Both the position numbers and the translations under genes were made by a program. This document shows positions 25,544 to 34,780 of a DNA stretch of 64,000 nucleotides, piece after piece; within the stretch, counting starts at the first letter, position 1, and each line of letters opens with the position of its first letter. Under the pieces are notes generated by a model, which saw only the letters and a list, made by a program, of their open reading frames with translations, had not been told where the DNA came from and searched no databases. Source of the DNA: Dyadobacter sp. SG02 (lineage in GTDB: Bacteria; Bacteroidota; Bacteroidia; Cytophagales; Spirosomataceae); contig NZ_FNYL01000011.1 of the NCBI RefSeq assembly GCF_900109045.1, forward strand, positions 62,001 to 126,000, in the 5' to 3' direction.

Positions 25544-26551
25544 ATGCGCAAATACGATCTTCTTACCCTTGGCCGCTCGTCCATTGACCTCTACTCGGCC
25601 AACGTGGGCAGCCCTTTTGAAAAAATCGAGGCATTCAATGCATTTGTGGGCGGGTGCCCGCTCAATATCGCCACGGGAAGCCGTCGGCTGGGCCTGGAAA
25701 CGGCCATTCTCACCGGTATCGGAAACGATCAGGTCGGGAATTTTATCAAACATTTCCTGGATAACGAGGGCATTGTTACCGAGTGGGTGCCGGTGATCGA
25801 AGGTACCCGCAGTTCGGCGGTCGTGCTGGGCATTGAGCCGCCCGACCGCTTCCCGCTGGTATATTACCGCGAAAACTGCGCGGATATCAACCTGAATATC
25901 GATCACGTATCGGCCATACCGTTCCAGGATTTCAAAGCGGCCGCATTCTCGGGCACCGCATTCAGCAAGGACCCAAGCCGTACCGCGATGTTCTACGCAT
26001 TGGAACTGGCGAAGAAAAACGGCGTTACCAGGCTTCTGGACATCGATTTCCGCGCCGACCAGTGGTTCGACCCGCGTGCATTCGGGGTTACTATTCGTGC
26101 TGCTTTGAGCAGCTTCAATATTGTGGTAGGAACGGAGGAAGAGATCCTCGCCACATTTCTGACCGATAAAGAGCAGCTTTTGATTAAGCATCAGCAAATA
26201 TCGGCTCCCGAAATCCGCGGGGATATCGAGAACGCGATCAATGAAATCCTGAAATCCGGCGTGGAAACGCTGGTGGTAAAGCGTGGCAAAGACGGCGCTT
26301 CGATTTTCCAGCCCGGAAAGGAAGAGGTGAAAGTCCCCGGTTTCCCGGTGGAGGTACTGAATGTCCTCGGGGCAGGCGACGCTTTCTGCGCCGGCTTCTC
26401 GTTCGGGCTGCTACGCGGCTGGGATTTGTACAAAAGCGTGCGAATGGGCAATGCGTGCGGGGCGATCATCGTCACGCGCGAAGGCTGCGCCAATTTTATG
26501 CCGGCCTATGATGAAGTAATGGAGTTTGTGAAAGGATACGGAGGTTTATAA
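25544..26551 (+). CDS. iolC: 5-dehydro-2-deoxygluconokinase
   Basis: A 335-residue PfkB-family kinase that phosphorylates 2-deoxy-5-keto-D-gluconate using ATP. The N-terminus YDLLTLGRSSIDLYSANVGSPFE is diagnostic for IolC. Further on are GGCPLNIATGSRRLGL and the C-terminal anion hole NVLGAGDAFCAGF with catalytic Asp279. It has only the kinase domain; some homologues carry an extra C-terminal DUF2090 domain, which is absent here. iolA begins 14 bp downstream. Confidence 0.95.
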   Translation: MRKYDLLTLGRSSIDLYSANVGSPFEKIEAFNAFVGGCPLNIATGSRRLGLETAILTGIGNDQVGNFIKHFLDNEGIVTEWVPVIEGTRSSAVVLGIEPPDRFPLVYYRENCADINLNIDHVSAIPFQDFKAAAFSGTAFSKDPSRTAMFYALELAKKNGVTRLLDIDFRADQWFDPRAFGVTIRAALSSFNIVVGTEEEILATFLTDKEQLLIKHQQISAPEIRGDIENAINEILKSGVETLVVKRGKDGASIFQPGKEEVKVPGFPVEVLNVLGAGDAFCAGFSFGLLRGWDLYKSVRMGNACGAIIVTREGCANFMPAYDEVMEFVKGYGGL

Positions 26552-26565
26552 GTTTTAAAATACAA

Positions 26566-28032
26566 ATGGAAAAATTACAGAATTACATCAACGGCCGCTG
26601 GGTCGACAGCCATTCAAGCCATTATGTGGATGTGCTGAACCCTGCGACGCAGGAAGTATTGGCGCAGGTCCCTTACGGAACGGCACAGGACGTTGCCGAC
26701 GCCGCCGCGGCTGCCCAGGAAGGTTTTCAGGAATGGAGAAATACGCCGGTTTCGAAGCGTGTACAATATTTGTTTAAACTAAAAACAATACTCGAAGACA
26801 ACGCCGACGACATCGCCAGGACTATCACCCTAGAATCGGGCAAGACGTTCATCGAGGCAAAGGCCGAAATGGTGCGCGCGATCGAGAACGTGGAGAATGC
26901 CTGCGGTATGCCGACGCTCATCCAGGGCGAGTTTTCGGAAGATATTGCCAAAGGAATCGACGAGTACATGATCCGCCAGCCGCTGGGCCCGTGCGCGTGC
27001 ATTGCGCCATTCAACTTCCCGGGCATGATCACATTCTGGTTCCTACCCTACGCCCTCGCTTGCGGAAACAGCTACATTATCAAACCTTCGGAAAAAGTGC
27101 CGCTGACGATGACGAAGATCGTCGCATTAATGGAAAAACTGGATCTCCCGAAAGGCGTGCTGAACCTCGTACAAGGTGCGCGCGAAACGGTGGACGCCAT
27201 TCTGGAACACCCGGTCATTAAAGGAATCAGCTTTGTAGGCTCTTCCAATGTAGCCCGCTATGTGTATTCCAAAGGTTCCGCCAACGGCAAGCGCGTGCAG
27301 GCACAGGGCGGCGCCAAAAATCCGGTGATCGTGCTGCCGGATGCAGACATCGATATGACTTCTCAAATCGTGATCGACAGCGTTTACGGCTGCGCGGGCC
27401 AGCGATGCCTGGCTGCTTCGACCATCATTACCGTAGGCGAACACAAGGACATTACCGAAAGCCTGGTGGAATCGGCCAGGACTCGTAAGACCGGCTTTGG
27501 TCTGGATTCGGATGTATTAATGGGTCCGGTAATCACCGCCGAAAGCAAAACCCGCGTGCACAGCCTGATCGATAAAGGTTTGCACGAAGGCGGCCGCTTG
27601 CTGGTGGACGGACGTAATGCAAAAATCAATGGCTACGAAAATGGCAACTTCATTGCCCCAACCATCATTGAAGATATTCCCCTGGACGGCGAACTGGCAT
27701 CAACCGAGATTTTCGGGCCGGTACTGAGCCTGGTACATATTAATACGATCGATGAAGCAATCCGCTTTATCAACTCCGGGAAATATGGCAACATGGCCTG
27801 CATTTTTACCAGCAGCGGTTTGAATGCCCGTCGTTTCCGCCATGAGGCCGAGGCCGGGAATATCGGTATCAATATCGGCGTGGCCGCTCCTGTGGCCCAG
27901 TTCCCGTTCTCAGGCTGGAAAGATAGCTTTTACGGCGATCTGCATGGGCAGGGCAAGCATGCGGTCGAGTTCTTCACACAGACAAAAGTTGTGATCGAGC
28001 GCTGGCTGAAAGAATGGAACAGAAAGTTTTAG
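26566..28032 (+). CDS. iolA: Methylmalonate/malonate-semialdehyde dehydrogenase (CoA-acylating)
   Basis: A 488-residue aldehyde dehydrogenase of the MMSDH family, the last inositol step (malonate semialdehyde to acetyl-CoA and CO2, with NAD). Landmarks are NYINGRWVDSHSSHYVDVLNPAT at the start, ACIAPFNFPGMITFWFLPYALACGNSYIIKPSEKVP, GISFVGSSNVARYVY, GAKNPVIVLPDAD, and the catalytic cysteine in YGCAGQRCLAAS (Cys281). The same enzyme type also serves valine degradation, but its position fixes its role here. The next 262 bp hold the palindrome array before iolG. Confidence 0.94.
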   Translation: MEKLQNYINGRWVDSHSSHYVDVLNPATQEVLAQVPYGTAQDVADAAAAAQEGFQEWRNTPVSKRVQYLFKLKTILEDNADDIARTITLESGKTFIEAKAEMVRAIENVENACGMPTLIQGEFSEDIAKGIDEYMIRQPLGPCACIAPFNFPGMITFWFLPYALACGNSYIIKPSEKVPLTMTKIVALMEKLDLPKGVLNLVQGARETVDAILEHPVIKGISFVGSSNVARYVYSKGSANGKRVQAQGGAKNPVIVLPDADIDMTSQIVIDSVYGCAGQRCLAASTIITVGEHKDITESLVESARTRKTGFGLDSDVLMGPVITAESKTRVHSLIDKGLHEGGRLLVDGRNAKINGYENGNFIAPTIIEDIPLDGELASTEIFGPVLSLVHINTIDEAIRFINSGKYGNMACIFTSSGLNARRFRHEAEAGNIGINIGVAAPVAQFPFSGWKDSFYGDLHGQGKHAVEFFTQTKVVIERWLKEWNRKF

Positions 28033-28114
28033 AGATTGTTGATCTCCATTCATCTCCGATCTATTCATTTTTAATCATTCAATTCAGATCATTTTATTTT
28101 ATTCTAATCTATTC

Positions 28115-28268
28115 CCGTCGACTTAAGTCGACGGCAAGGGATAATCAAGAATTTAAGAAATAAACATTTTTAAAAATCTCTTACCCGCCGACTTGAGTCG
28201 ACGGCAAGGATAATCGAGAATTTAACATAAACACTTAAAAATCTCTTACCGTCGACTTTAGTCGGCGG
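28115..28268. repeat. Three tandem copies of a 20-bp palindrome in the iolA-iolG gap
   Basis: CCGTCGACTTAAGTCGACGG (28115-28134, perfect) is followed by CCGCCGACTTGAGTCGACGG (28185-28204) and CCGTCGACTTTAGTCGGCGG (28249-28268). The first two are followed by almost the same A/T-rich sequence (CAAGG-ATAATC-AGAATTTAA, then AAAATCTCTTAC before the next palindrome). The true unit is therefore a 64-70 bp direct repeat. The last palindrome ends 26 bp before the iolG ATG. Possible roles are a transcript-processing or stabilising element, an attenuator, or a multi-site operator. Confidence 0.85.
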
Positions 28269-28294
28269 ATGCAACTCGCTCGCAACTTCTGAAG

Positions 28295-29329
28295 ATGACA
28301 AAAAAACTCAAAACCGGTGTGATCGGACTGGGCCGGATTGGCCAGATCCACCTTGCCAACCTGGTGCACCATATGCCGGATGCGGAAGTCGTTATCGCTT
28401 CCGACCTCTCGCCCGCTGCACATGCATTTGCACGCGACCTGGGTGTACCCGAGGTTGTTACCGATGCTTACGATGTGATCAACCACCCGGATGTGGAGGC
28501 GGTGATCATTTGCTCGCCTACGCCATTTCACGTGCCTTACACCGTGGCTGCGGCAGAAAAAGGAAAGCACATTTTCTGTGAAAAACCGCTCGACGTAACG
28601 CTGGAAGCCATTCAGGCTGCTGAAAAGGCTGTTGCCGAGAACAATGTGAAGCTAATGCTCGGCTTCAACCGCCGGTTCGATGCTAATTTTATGAATGTAA
28701 GACACCTCGTCGTGAACGAGAAAATCGGCGAGCCGCACATTCTCCGCATTACCAGCCGCGACCCGGCACCTCCGCCGGTGGAGTACCTGAAAGTTTCGGG
28801 CGGAATTTTCCTCGATATGTCCATCCACGACTTCGATATGGCCCGCTACATTGTGGGAAGCGAGGTCAAGGAAGTATTCGTAAAAGGCGACGCACTTATT
28901 CATCCCGAGATTAAAGAATTCGGCGATATAGACACCGCTGTAATCGTATTAACATTCGAAAATGGCGCAATAGGCGTCATCGACAATAGCCGTAAGGCTG
29001 TGTACGGCTACGACCAGCGCCTGGAAATCTTCGGTTCCAAAGGAATGGCAAAGGCGGAAAACAATACCACCGATACGCTCATTCATTTCGACAGCAATGG
29101 CGGCCACAGCTCGTTACCGCTCCATTTCTTCCTCGAAAGATATGAAACGGCGTACCGGGTCTGCCTTAAAACATTCATCGATTGCGTGTTGAAAGACACC
29201 CCTTCGCCGGTCGATGCACACGACGGCCTGATGGCGACCGCGATCGGTATCGCCGCCATGAAGTCGCTGACCGAAGGCAGGAGCGTAAAACTGGATGAGG
29301 TGCTGCAATATGCCACCGCGCAGGTTTAA
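28295..29329 (+). CDS. iolG: Inositol 2-dehydrogenase
   Basis: A 344-residue Gfo/Idh/MocA oxidoreductase. It oxidises myo-inositol to 2-keto-myo-inositol (scyllo-inosose) with NAD, the first pathway step. The Rossmann motif is GVIGLGRIGQIH (8-19), the EKP motif is CEKPLD (95-100), GFNRRFD spans 123-129, SRDPAPPPVEYL is typical of inositol dehydrogenases, and the catalytic Asp/His pair lies in SIHDFDMARY (177-186). The start at 28295 fits alignment of the first strand. It is separated from iolA by the palindrome array and is followed by the symporter gene 83 bp on. Confidence 0.93.
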   Translation: MTKKLKTGVIGLGRIGQIHLANLVHHMPDAEVVIASDLSPAAHAFARDLGVPEVVTDAYDVINHPDVEAVIICSPTPFHVPYTVAAAEKGKHIFCEKPLDVTLEAIQAAEKAVAENNVKLMLGFNRRFDANFMNVRHLVVNEKIGEPHILRITSRDPAPPPVEYLKVSGGIFLDMSIHDFDMARYIVGSEVKEVFVKGDALIHPEIKEFGDIDTAVIVLTFENGAIGVIDNSRKAVYGYDQRLEIFGSKGMAKAENNTTDTLIHFDSNGGHSSLPLHFFLERYETAYRVCLKTFIDCVLKDTPSPVDAHDGLMATAIGIAAMKSLTEGRSVKLDEVLQYATAQV

Positions 29330-29412
29330 GCTGGAACTGTTCAAAAATTCATAAGTTTGGACACTTTAAAACAGGTCAAATCCCGATTTAATTAACTAAC
29401 CCTTTCACAAGC

Positions 29413-31023
29413 ATGTCCAATACCGGTCTGCAATCGCTGGATTACATAGTATTTTTCATCTATCTGATAGGCGTTTCCGCTTACGGTTACTGGATTTATA
29501 AAAAGAAAAGCTCGAAAGAGGTTAGTTCGACCGACTATTTCCTCGCCGAGGGCTCGCTGACGTTCTGGGCGATTGGTGCTTCCATCATCGCTTCGAACAT
29601 TTCGGCCGAGCACTTTATCGGGATGTCGGGGTCGGGATTTGCCATTGGTCTGGCCATTTCTTCTTACGAATGGATGGCCGCAGCCTCACTGATCGTCGTC
29701 GCATTGTTTATTCTGCCGGTGTATCTCAAAAACAAAATATACACCATGCCGCAATTCCTGCGGGAAAGGTATAATCCTACGGTGGCGACGATCATGGCGG
29801 TTTTCTGGCTCTTATTGTACGTATTTGTAAACCTTACGTCCATCCTCTACCTCGGCGCCCTCGCGCTCGAAGTGACCGCTGGAATTGACTTTCAGTACGC
29901 GATCGTCGGCCTGGGGCTATTCGCAGTCGTGATCACGATCGGCGGGATGAAGGTAATCGGCTATACCGACGTAGTGCAGGTAATTGTGCTCGTTTTGGGC
30001 GGTCTCGCAACTACATATCTTGCATTGGACCTGGTATCACAGCATTTCAACAGACCAGGAATCTTCAATGCGCTGGGTTTGCTCCGCGAGCAGGCCGATT
30101 CGCATTTCCATATGATCCTGCCGAAAGATCATGCTTTCTACAAAGATCTTCCCGGTCTGTCGGTAATTCTCGGCGCGATGTGGATCAACAACCTCGCCTA
30201 TTTCGGCTGCAACCAGTACATTATCCAACGTAGCCTCGGCGCCAACTTACCCACCGCGCGGAAAGGGATTCTTTTCGCAGCGCTGCTCAAACTGCTTATT
30301 CCGATCATCGTCGTTATCCCGGGCATTGCCGCATTTGTATTATACCAAAACGGTATGTTCCAGCAGGAAATGCTCGCCGGCAACGTAGTAAAACCCGACC
30401 ATGCCTACCCTGTTTTACTTAATCTTCTGCCTGCGGGTTTAAAAGGAATGGCATTTGCCGCGCTCACCGCCGCCATCGTGGCGTCGCTGGCCGGTAAAGC
30501 CAACAGTATCTCAACGATATTTACATTAGACATTTACAAACAGTACATCGCCCCGCACGCCACCGAGCGCCAGCTTGTGCGCATTGGCCGCTACACGATC
30601 TACGTCGCGATGGGTATCGGTGTCCTCATTGCCCCGCAACTGAGGGTGCTCGATCAGGCCTACCAGTTCATTCAGGAATACAGCAGCTTCATTACCCCGG
30701 GCGTGTTTGCCATATTCATTTTGGGAATGTTCTGGAAACGGACTACTTCCGCCGCTGCTTTGTCAGCCGCATTGCTGACAATCCCGTTGTCGACCGCAGG
30801 CAAGTTTATGTATCCCGAAATCCCGTTCCTTGACCGTATGGGCTACATTTTCCTGATCCTCTGCGCCGTGATCGCCGCCATTTCCCTCGCCGATCCGAAA
30901 AGCAAAGACAATCCGAAAAGCCTGAAAATCGACGCTTCGATGTTCCAGCCCGGCAGAAGTTTCGTGATTGGTTCGGTGCTGATATGCGGTGTACTGGCAG
31001 CTTTATACACGATATTCTGGTAA
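29413..31023 (+). CDS. Sodium:solute symporter (SGLT-like), probable inositol transporter
   Basis: A 536-residue SSS-family protein with about 14 hydrophobic segments. SGLT-type landmarks are DYFLAEGSLTFWAIGASIIASNISAEHFIGMSGSGFA in the first helices, YTMPQFLRERYN, and GLKGMAFAALTAAIVASLAGKANSISTIFTLDIYKQYI. In the Na+-coupled sugar/inositol transporters, the last motif holds the second Na+ site and the DIY(K/R) signature. Placement inside the iol operon implies it carries inositol across the inner membrane after SusC/SusD or porin entry. The aldolase gene begins 8 bp downstream. Confidence 0.9.
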   Translation: MSNTGLQSLDYIVFFIYLIGVSAYGYWIYKKKSSKEVSSTDYFLAEGSLTFWAIGASIIASNISAEHFIGMSGSGFAIGLAISSYEWMAAASLIVVALFILPVYLKNKIYTMPQFLRERYNPTVATIMAVFWLLLYVFVNLTSILYLGALALEVTAGIDFQYAIVGLGLFAVVITIGGMKVIGYTDVVQVIVLVLGGLATTYLALDLVSQHFNRPGIFNALGLLREQADSHFHMILPKDHAFYKDLPGLSVILGAMWINNLAYFGCNQYIIQRSLGANLPTARKGILFAALLKLLIPIIVVIPGIAAFVLYQNGMFQQEMLAGNVVKPDHAYPVLLNLLPAGLKGMAFAALTAAIVASLAGKANSISTIFTLDIYKQYIAPHATERQLVRIGRYTIYVAMGIGVLIAPQLRVLDQAYQFIQEYSSFITPGVFAIFILGMFWKRTTSAAALSAALLTIPLSTAGKFMYPEIPFLDRMGYIFLILCAVIAAISLADPKSKDNPKSLKIDASMFQPGRSFVIGSVLICGVLAALYTIFW

Positions 31024-31031
31024 CCAATCCA

Positions 31032-31982
31032 ATGCTACTAACAACCCGCCAACTCTTTGAAAAATGCTATGGCCGCTACGCCATACCGGCTGTGAATGTG
31101 TTTTTCATGGAAGAAATCCACGGCCTTTTCGCTGCGGCACAAGAGGCAAATGCACCTTTTATCGTGCAGACAACTCCCTTCGCGCGGGATTACGCGCATG
31201 CGGACATGCTCCTGTCCATGATAGGCGCGGCCGCGCGCATTTACCCGCGCGTCACGTACGCGATCCATATGGACCACGGTTATGAAGAACATATTTTCGA
31301 CGCGATCAGCAAAGGCGGCTATACTTCCGTGATGATCGACGCTTCACACGACAGTTTTGAGAAAAATGTGGCCCGTACCAAAGCCGTAGTAACCGCGGCG
31401 CATGCCAAAGGCATCAGCGTGGAAGCCGAGCTGGGCGTGCTGGCCGGCGTCGAAGACGACCTGACCGTGGATGCAGCGCATTCATTTTATACCAATCCGC
31501 AGCAGGTCGAGGACTTTGTGAATGCCACTGACTGCGATAGTCTCGCCATTGCGGTGGGTACCAGTCACGGCGCCTACAAATTTTCAGGCGGACAAGGGTT
31601 GCAATTCCACATTCTGAAAGAAATCCAAAAGCGCTTGCCGGGCTTCCCGCTCGTATTGCACGGCGGCTCTAATGTCGTTCCGGAAGTGATCGAACGCGTT
31701 AATGCAGCCGGTGGACAGTTGAAAACCGATGCAAAAGGCGTGCAGGAAGAAGAAGTAAGGAAGGCTATTCCGCTGGGAATCTGCAAGATCAACATTGCTA
31801 CCGACACCCGTTTGCTCTGGACGATGGTGAACCGCGAGTTTTTCCGCGACCGCCCCGAAGAATTTGCCCCCACTACCCCGGGGAAGATTTTTATGGAGGA
31901 ATACAAAAAGTTTATGCTCAAAAAGTTCGACCTGTTCGGCTGCACGGACAAGGCGGGCGATTTCAGCAGCATTATCAGCTGA
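31032..31982 (+). CDS. iolJ: 6-phospho-5-dehydro-2-deoxy-D-gluconate aldolase
   Basis: A 316-residue class II aldolase starting at ATG 31032; an upstream in-frame codon would overlap the symporter gene. It should cleave the phosphorylated product of IolC into dihydroxyacetone phosphate and malonate semialdehyde. Zn ligands and catalytic residues appear in VTYAIHMDHGYEEH (first His/Asp), VEAELGVLAGVEDD, AVGTSHGAYKF and VLHGGSN, with KINIATDTR as the DHAP phosphate loop. The general fructose-bisphosphate aldolase has the same motifs, so the IolJ call rests on the operon context. Confidence 0.88.
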   Translation: MLLTTRQLFEKCYGRYAIPAVNVFFMEEIHGLFAAAQEANAPFIVQTTPFARDYAHADMLLSMIGAAARIYPRVTYAIHMDHGYEEHIFDAISKGGYTSVMIDASHDSFEKNVARTKAVVTAAHAKGISVEAELGVLAGVEDDLTVDAAHSFYTNPQQVEDFVNATDCDSLAIAVGTSHGAYKFSGGQGLQFHILKEIQKRLPGFPLVLHGGSNVVPEVIERVNAAGGQLKTDAKGVQEEEVRKAIPLGICKINIATDTRLLWTMVNREFFRDRPEEFAPTTPGKIFMEEYKKFMLKKFDLFGCTDKAGDFSSIIS

Positions 31983-32012
31983 CTCTGTTTCGAACAGTAA
32001 ATATTCAAAGAC

Positions 32013-33878
32013 ATGACCAAACGACTCACGGTGGCTCAGGCTACCATCATGTTTCTAAAAAACCAGTACATCGAACGCGACGGCATCGAGGAACCTTATT
32101 TTGGTGGCTGTTTCGGCATTTTCGGGCATGGCAATGTGGCCGGGCTCGGTCAGGCGTTGCAAGAAAACCCCGATTTCCGCTACTACCAATGCCGCAACGA
32201 GCAATCGATGGTGCATACCGCGGTAGCCTACGCGAAAGTTAAAAACCGCCTGGGCGCATTCGTTTGCACCACATCGATCGGGCCCGGTGCGACCAATATG
32301 CTCACCGGAGCCGCATTGGCGACCATTAACCGGTTACCTGTACTGCTGCTGCCGGGCGATATCTTCGCTACCCGCGAACCTAACCCCGTTTTGCAGCAGC
32401 TCGAAAGCGCCGCTTCGCAGGATATTTCGGTGAATGATTGTTTCAAACCTGTTTCCAAATATTGGGACCGCATTAACCGCCCCGAACAACTTATTTACTC
32501 CCTCCCGGAAGTGATGCGGGTGCTGACCTCACAAGCGGAAATGGGCGCGGTGACACTCTCGATGCCGCAGGATGTGCAGACGCACGCTTACGATTTTCCA
32601 GAATCATTATTCCAAAAACGCGTGTGGCATGTCGGAAGGCCGCGGCCCGACCTGGTAACCTTGCAGAAAGCCGCCGAATGGATCAAATCGGCAAGTAAAC
32701 CGGTGATTGTAGCAGGTGGTGGCGCCATTTACAGCGGCGCAAGCGAAACGCTTCATGCATTTGCTTCTAAAACCGGTATTCCGGTTGGCGAAACTTTTGC
32801 AGGAAAAGGTGCGGTACGCTTCGACACGCCTTACAGCATCGGCGGCCTGGGGGCTACCGGTACCAAATATGCGATCGATGTAGCTAATCAGGCTGACCTT
32901 GTCATCGGTATCGGCACGCGTTACAGTGATTTTACGACGGCTTCGAAATCGATTTTCAAAAATCCGGATGTCCGTTTTATCAATATCAATATCAGTGAGT
33001 TTGATGCTTTCAAACATGCCGCATTGCCCGTGATCGGGGACGCGAAAGCGGTACTGGAAGAGTTGGCCGGGCTTTTGGGTAACCACGAGGTCGCGGCGGA
33101 TTATCGCCGGCATATTGCCGACATCAATAAGGCCTGGAACGACGAGGTAACCCAAATTTATGCCGAGGGTAACAGTACCGTTCCGCCGATCGACCAGGCA
33201 GTTGTTATCGGGACGCTGAACAGCTTCATGGACGACCGTGACGTGATGATCAATGCATCCGGCAGTGCACCGGGCGACCTGCACAAGCTATGGCGCGCCA
33301 CCGACCCGAAAAACTTCCACCTCGAATACGGCTTTTCCTGCATGGGCTACGAGATCGCGGCCGGTCTTGGCGCCAAAATGGCCGATCCTACCCGCGAAGT
33401 GTATGTGCTCTGTGGCGACGGAGGTTATTTGATGAACAATCACGAGATCGTAACGGCCATTCAGGAAGGCGTGCGGTTTACGATCCTGCTTTTGAACAAC
33501 AACGGCTACGCAAGCATCGGCGGGCTATCGGAAAGCATTGGTAGCGAGCGCTTTGGCACGATGTACAAATTCCGCGAAAACGAAACCGGCCAGCTGTCCG
33601 GTGGCTTCCTGCCCGTGGACCTGGCGAAGAATGCGGAAAGCCTCGGCGCGAACGTCATCCGCGCTACCGACCGTCAATCGCTGGAAAGTGCATTGGCACA
33701 ATCCAAAACCGCCGACCGCACCACCGTCATTTACATCGAAACCAGCCTCTACCGCACCGTGAAGGGCTACCACGCATGGTGGGAAGTACCAGTAGCAGAA
33801 GTTTCGACATCGGAACAGGTGCAAAAGGCATTTGAAACTTACCGCGAGAACAAGAAAACGCAACGGATATTTTTATAA
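32013..33878 (+). CDS. iolD: 3D-(3,5/4)-trihydroxycyclohexane-1,2-dione hydrolase
   Basis: A 621-residue thiamine-diphosphate enzyme that opens the inositol-derived ring to give 5-deoxy-D-glucuronate, the third step. The N-terminal domain carries FGGCFGIFGHGNVAGLGQAL and the catalytic-Glu region CRNEQSMVHTAVAYAK. The C-terminal pyrimidine-pyrophosphate motif begins GDGGYLMNN at 468 and ends NNNGYASIGGLSES around 496. Length and motifs match IolD rather than acetolactate synthase. Its stop overlaps the iolE start by one base (TAATG), implying translational coupling. Confidence 0.95.
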   Translation: MTKRLTVAQATIMFLKNQYIERDGIEEPYFGGCFGIFGHGNVAGLGQALQENPDFRYYQCRNEQSMVHTAVAYAKVKNRLGAFVCTTSIGPGATNMLTGAALATINRLPVLLLPGDIFATREPNPVLQQLESAASQDISVNDCFKPVSKYWDRINRPEQLIYSLPEVMRVLTSQAEMGAVTLSMPQDVQTHAYDFPESLFQKRVWHVGRPRPDLVTLQKAAEWIKSASKPVIVAGGGAIYSGASETLHAFASKTGIPVGETFAGKGAVRFDTPYSIGGLGATGTKYAIDVANQADLVIGIGTRYSDFTTASKSIFKNPDVRFININISEFDAFKHAALPVIGDAKAVLEELAGLLGNHEVAADYRRHIADINKAWNDEVTQIYAEGNSTVPPIDQAVVIGTLNSFMDDRDVMINASGSAPGDLHKLWRATDPKNFHLEYGFSCMGYEIAAGLGAKMADPTREVYVLCGDGGYLMNNHEIVTAIQEGVRFTILLLNNNGYASIGGLSESIGSERFGTMYKFRENETGQLSGGFLPVDLAKNAESLGANVIRATDRQSLESALAQSKTADRTTVIYIETSLYRTVKGYHAWWEVPVAEVSTSEQVQKAFETYRENKKTQRIFL

Positions 33879-34780
33879 TGAACTTCGAAAACATCAAACT
33901 CGGGGTTGCTCCTATTAACTGGACCAACGATGATATGCCGGAGCTCGGCGGCGAGAATACATTCGAGCAATGCGTGAGCGAAATGGCACTGGCCGGATTT
34001 ACGGGCTGCGAAGTGGGCAACAAGTTTCCCCGCGATACCAACGTGCTGAAAAAAGCATTGGAACTCCGCGGCTTGCAGATTTGCAACCAATGGAACAGCT
34101 ATGAACTGACGACCAAATCCTTCGCCGAAAACCGCGAAAATTTTGTCAGACTGCTCGATTTCCTCGAAATCATGGGTGCAAAAGTGATCGGTGGAGGTGA
34201 AACAGGCAACAGCTGCCAGGGTCAAATGAACGTGCCGGTATTTGAAGGCAAGGGGATGCTGAAAACCCGCGAAGAATGGGACAGTTTCACCTACGGCCTG
34301 GACGAACTGGGCAAGATCGCGCGCGACCGGGGTATGAAGCTTGCGTTTCACCACCACATGGGTACCTGCATTCAAACGATGGAAGAAACCGACCGGTTGC
34401 TCAACGAAACCAACCCCGACTATGTATTCCTGAACTACGATTGCGGGCATTTCCATTTCGCAGGTGAAGATCCGGTGGCGGCATTGAACAAATACATCGG
34501 CCGCACCGCGCATATACACCTGAAAGACGTACGCCCCCAAGTGCTCCAACGCGTACACGACGAGCACCTGAGCTTCCTGACGGCCGTCAAAAACGGCGTA
34601 TTCACCGTTCCGGGCGATGCAGAAGGCTGCATTGATTTCCCATCCCTTTTCGCGATCATCAAAGAAAGTAACTACGCCGGCTGGATCGTCCTTGAAGCCG
34701 AACAAGACCCCGCCAAAGCAAACCCGCTGGAATACGCGATTATCGCGCGGAATTTTTTCAGGGGATTGACAGGGATTTAA
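33878..34780 (+). CDS. iolE: Inosose (2-keto-myo-inositol) dehydratase
   Basis: A 300-residue TIM-barrel protein of the AP endonuclease 2-like superfamily. It dehydrates 2-keto-myo-inositol to the dione used by IolD. Diagnostic start: IKLGVAPINWTNDDMPELGG. Metal-site residues sit in VIGGGETG, MKLAFHHHMGTCIQT, FLNYDCGHFHFAGED and AHIHLKDVRP, with the final glutamate in WIVLEAEQDP. It is the last gene of the operon. Its stop overlaps by 4 bp the convergent stop of the DUF433 gene, with no clear terminator between. Confidence 0.95.
   Translation: MNFENIKLGVAPINWTNDDMPELGGENTFEQCVSEMALAGFTGCEVGNKFPRDTNVLKKALELRGLQICNQWNSYELTTKSFAENRENFVRLLDFLEIMGAKVIGGGETGNSCQGQMNVPVFEGKGMLKTREEWDSFTYGLDELGKIARDRGMKLAFHHHMGTCIQTMEETDRLLNETNPDYVFLNYDCGHFHFAGEDPVAALNKYIGRTAHIHLKDVRPQVLQRVHDEHLSFLTAVKNGVFTVPGDAEGCIDFPSLFAIIKESNYAGWIVLEAEQDPAKANPLEYAIIARNFFRGLTGI

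Noticed and set aside
28115..28268. CRISPR-like array
   Set aside because: Only three units, each a palindrome, and the sequences between them are repeats of each other rather than unique spacers. No cas genes are in the window.
31032..31982. Central-metabolism fructose-bisphosphate aldolase
   Set aside because: The motifs alone would allow it, but the gene lies 8 bp after the symporter and 30 bp before iolD, and the pathway needs exactly this aldolase step, so IolJ is preferred.
32013..33878. Acetolactate synthase
   Set aside because: It shares the thiamine-diphosphate fold, but the N-terminal motif, length and coupling to iolE fit IolD.
33839..34705. Minus-strand frame of 288 codons opposite iolE
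   Set aside because: iolE is unmistakable on the plus strand and coupled to iolD. The antisense frame shows no family motif.
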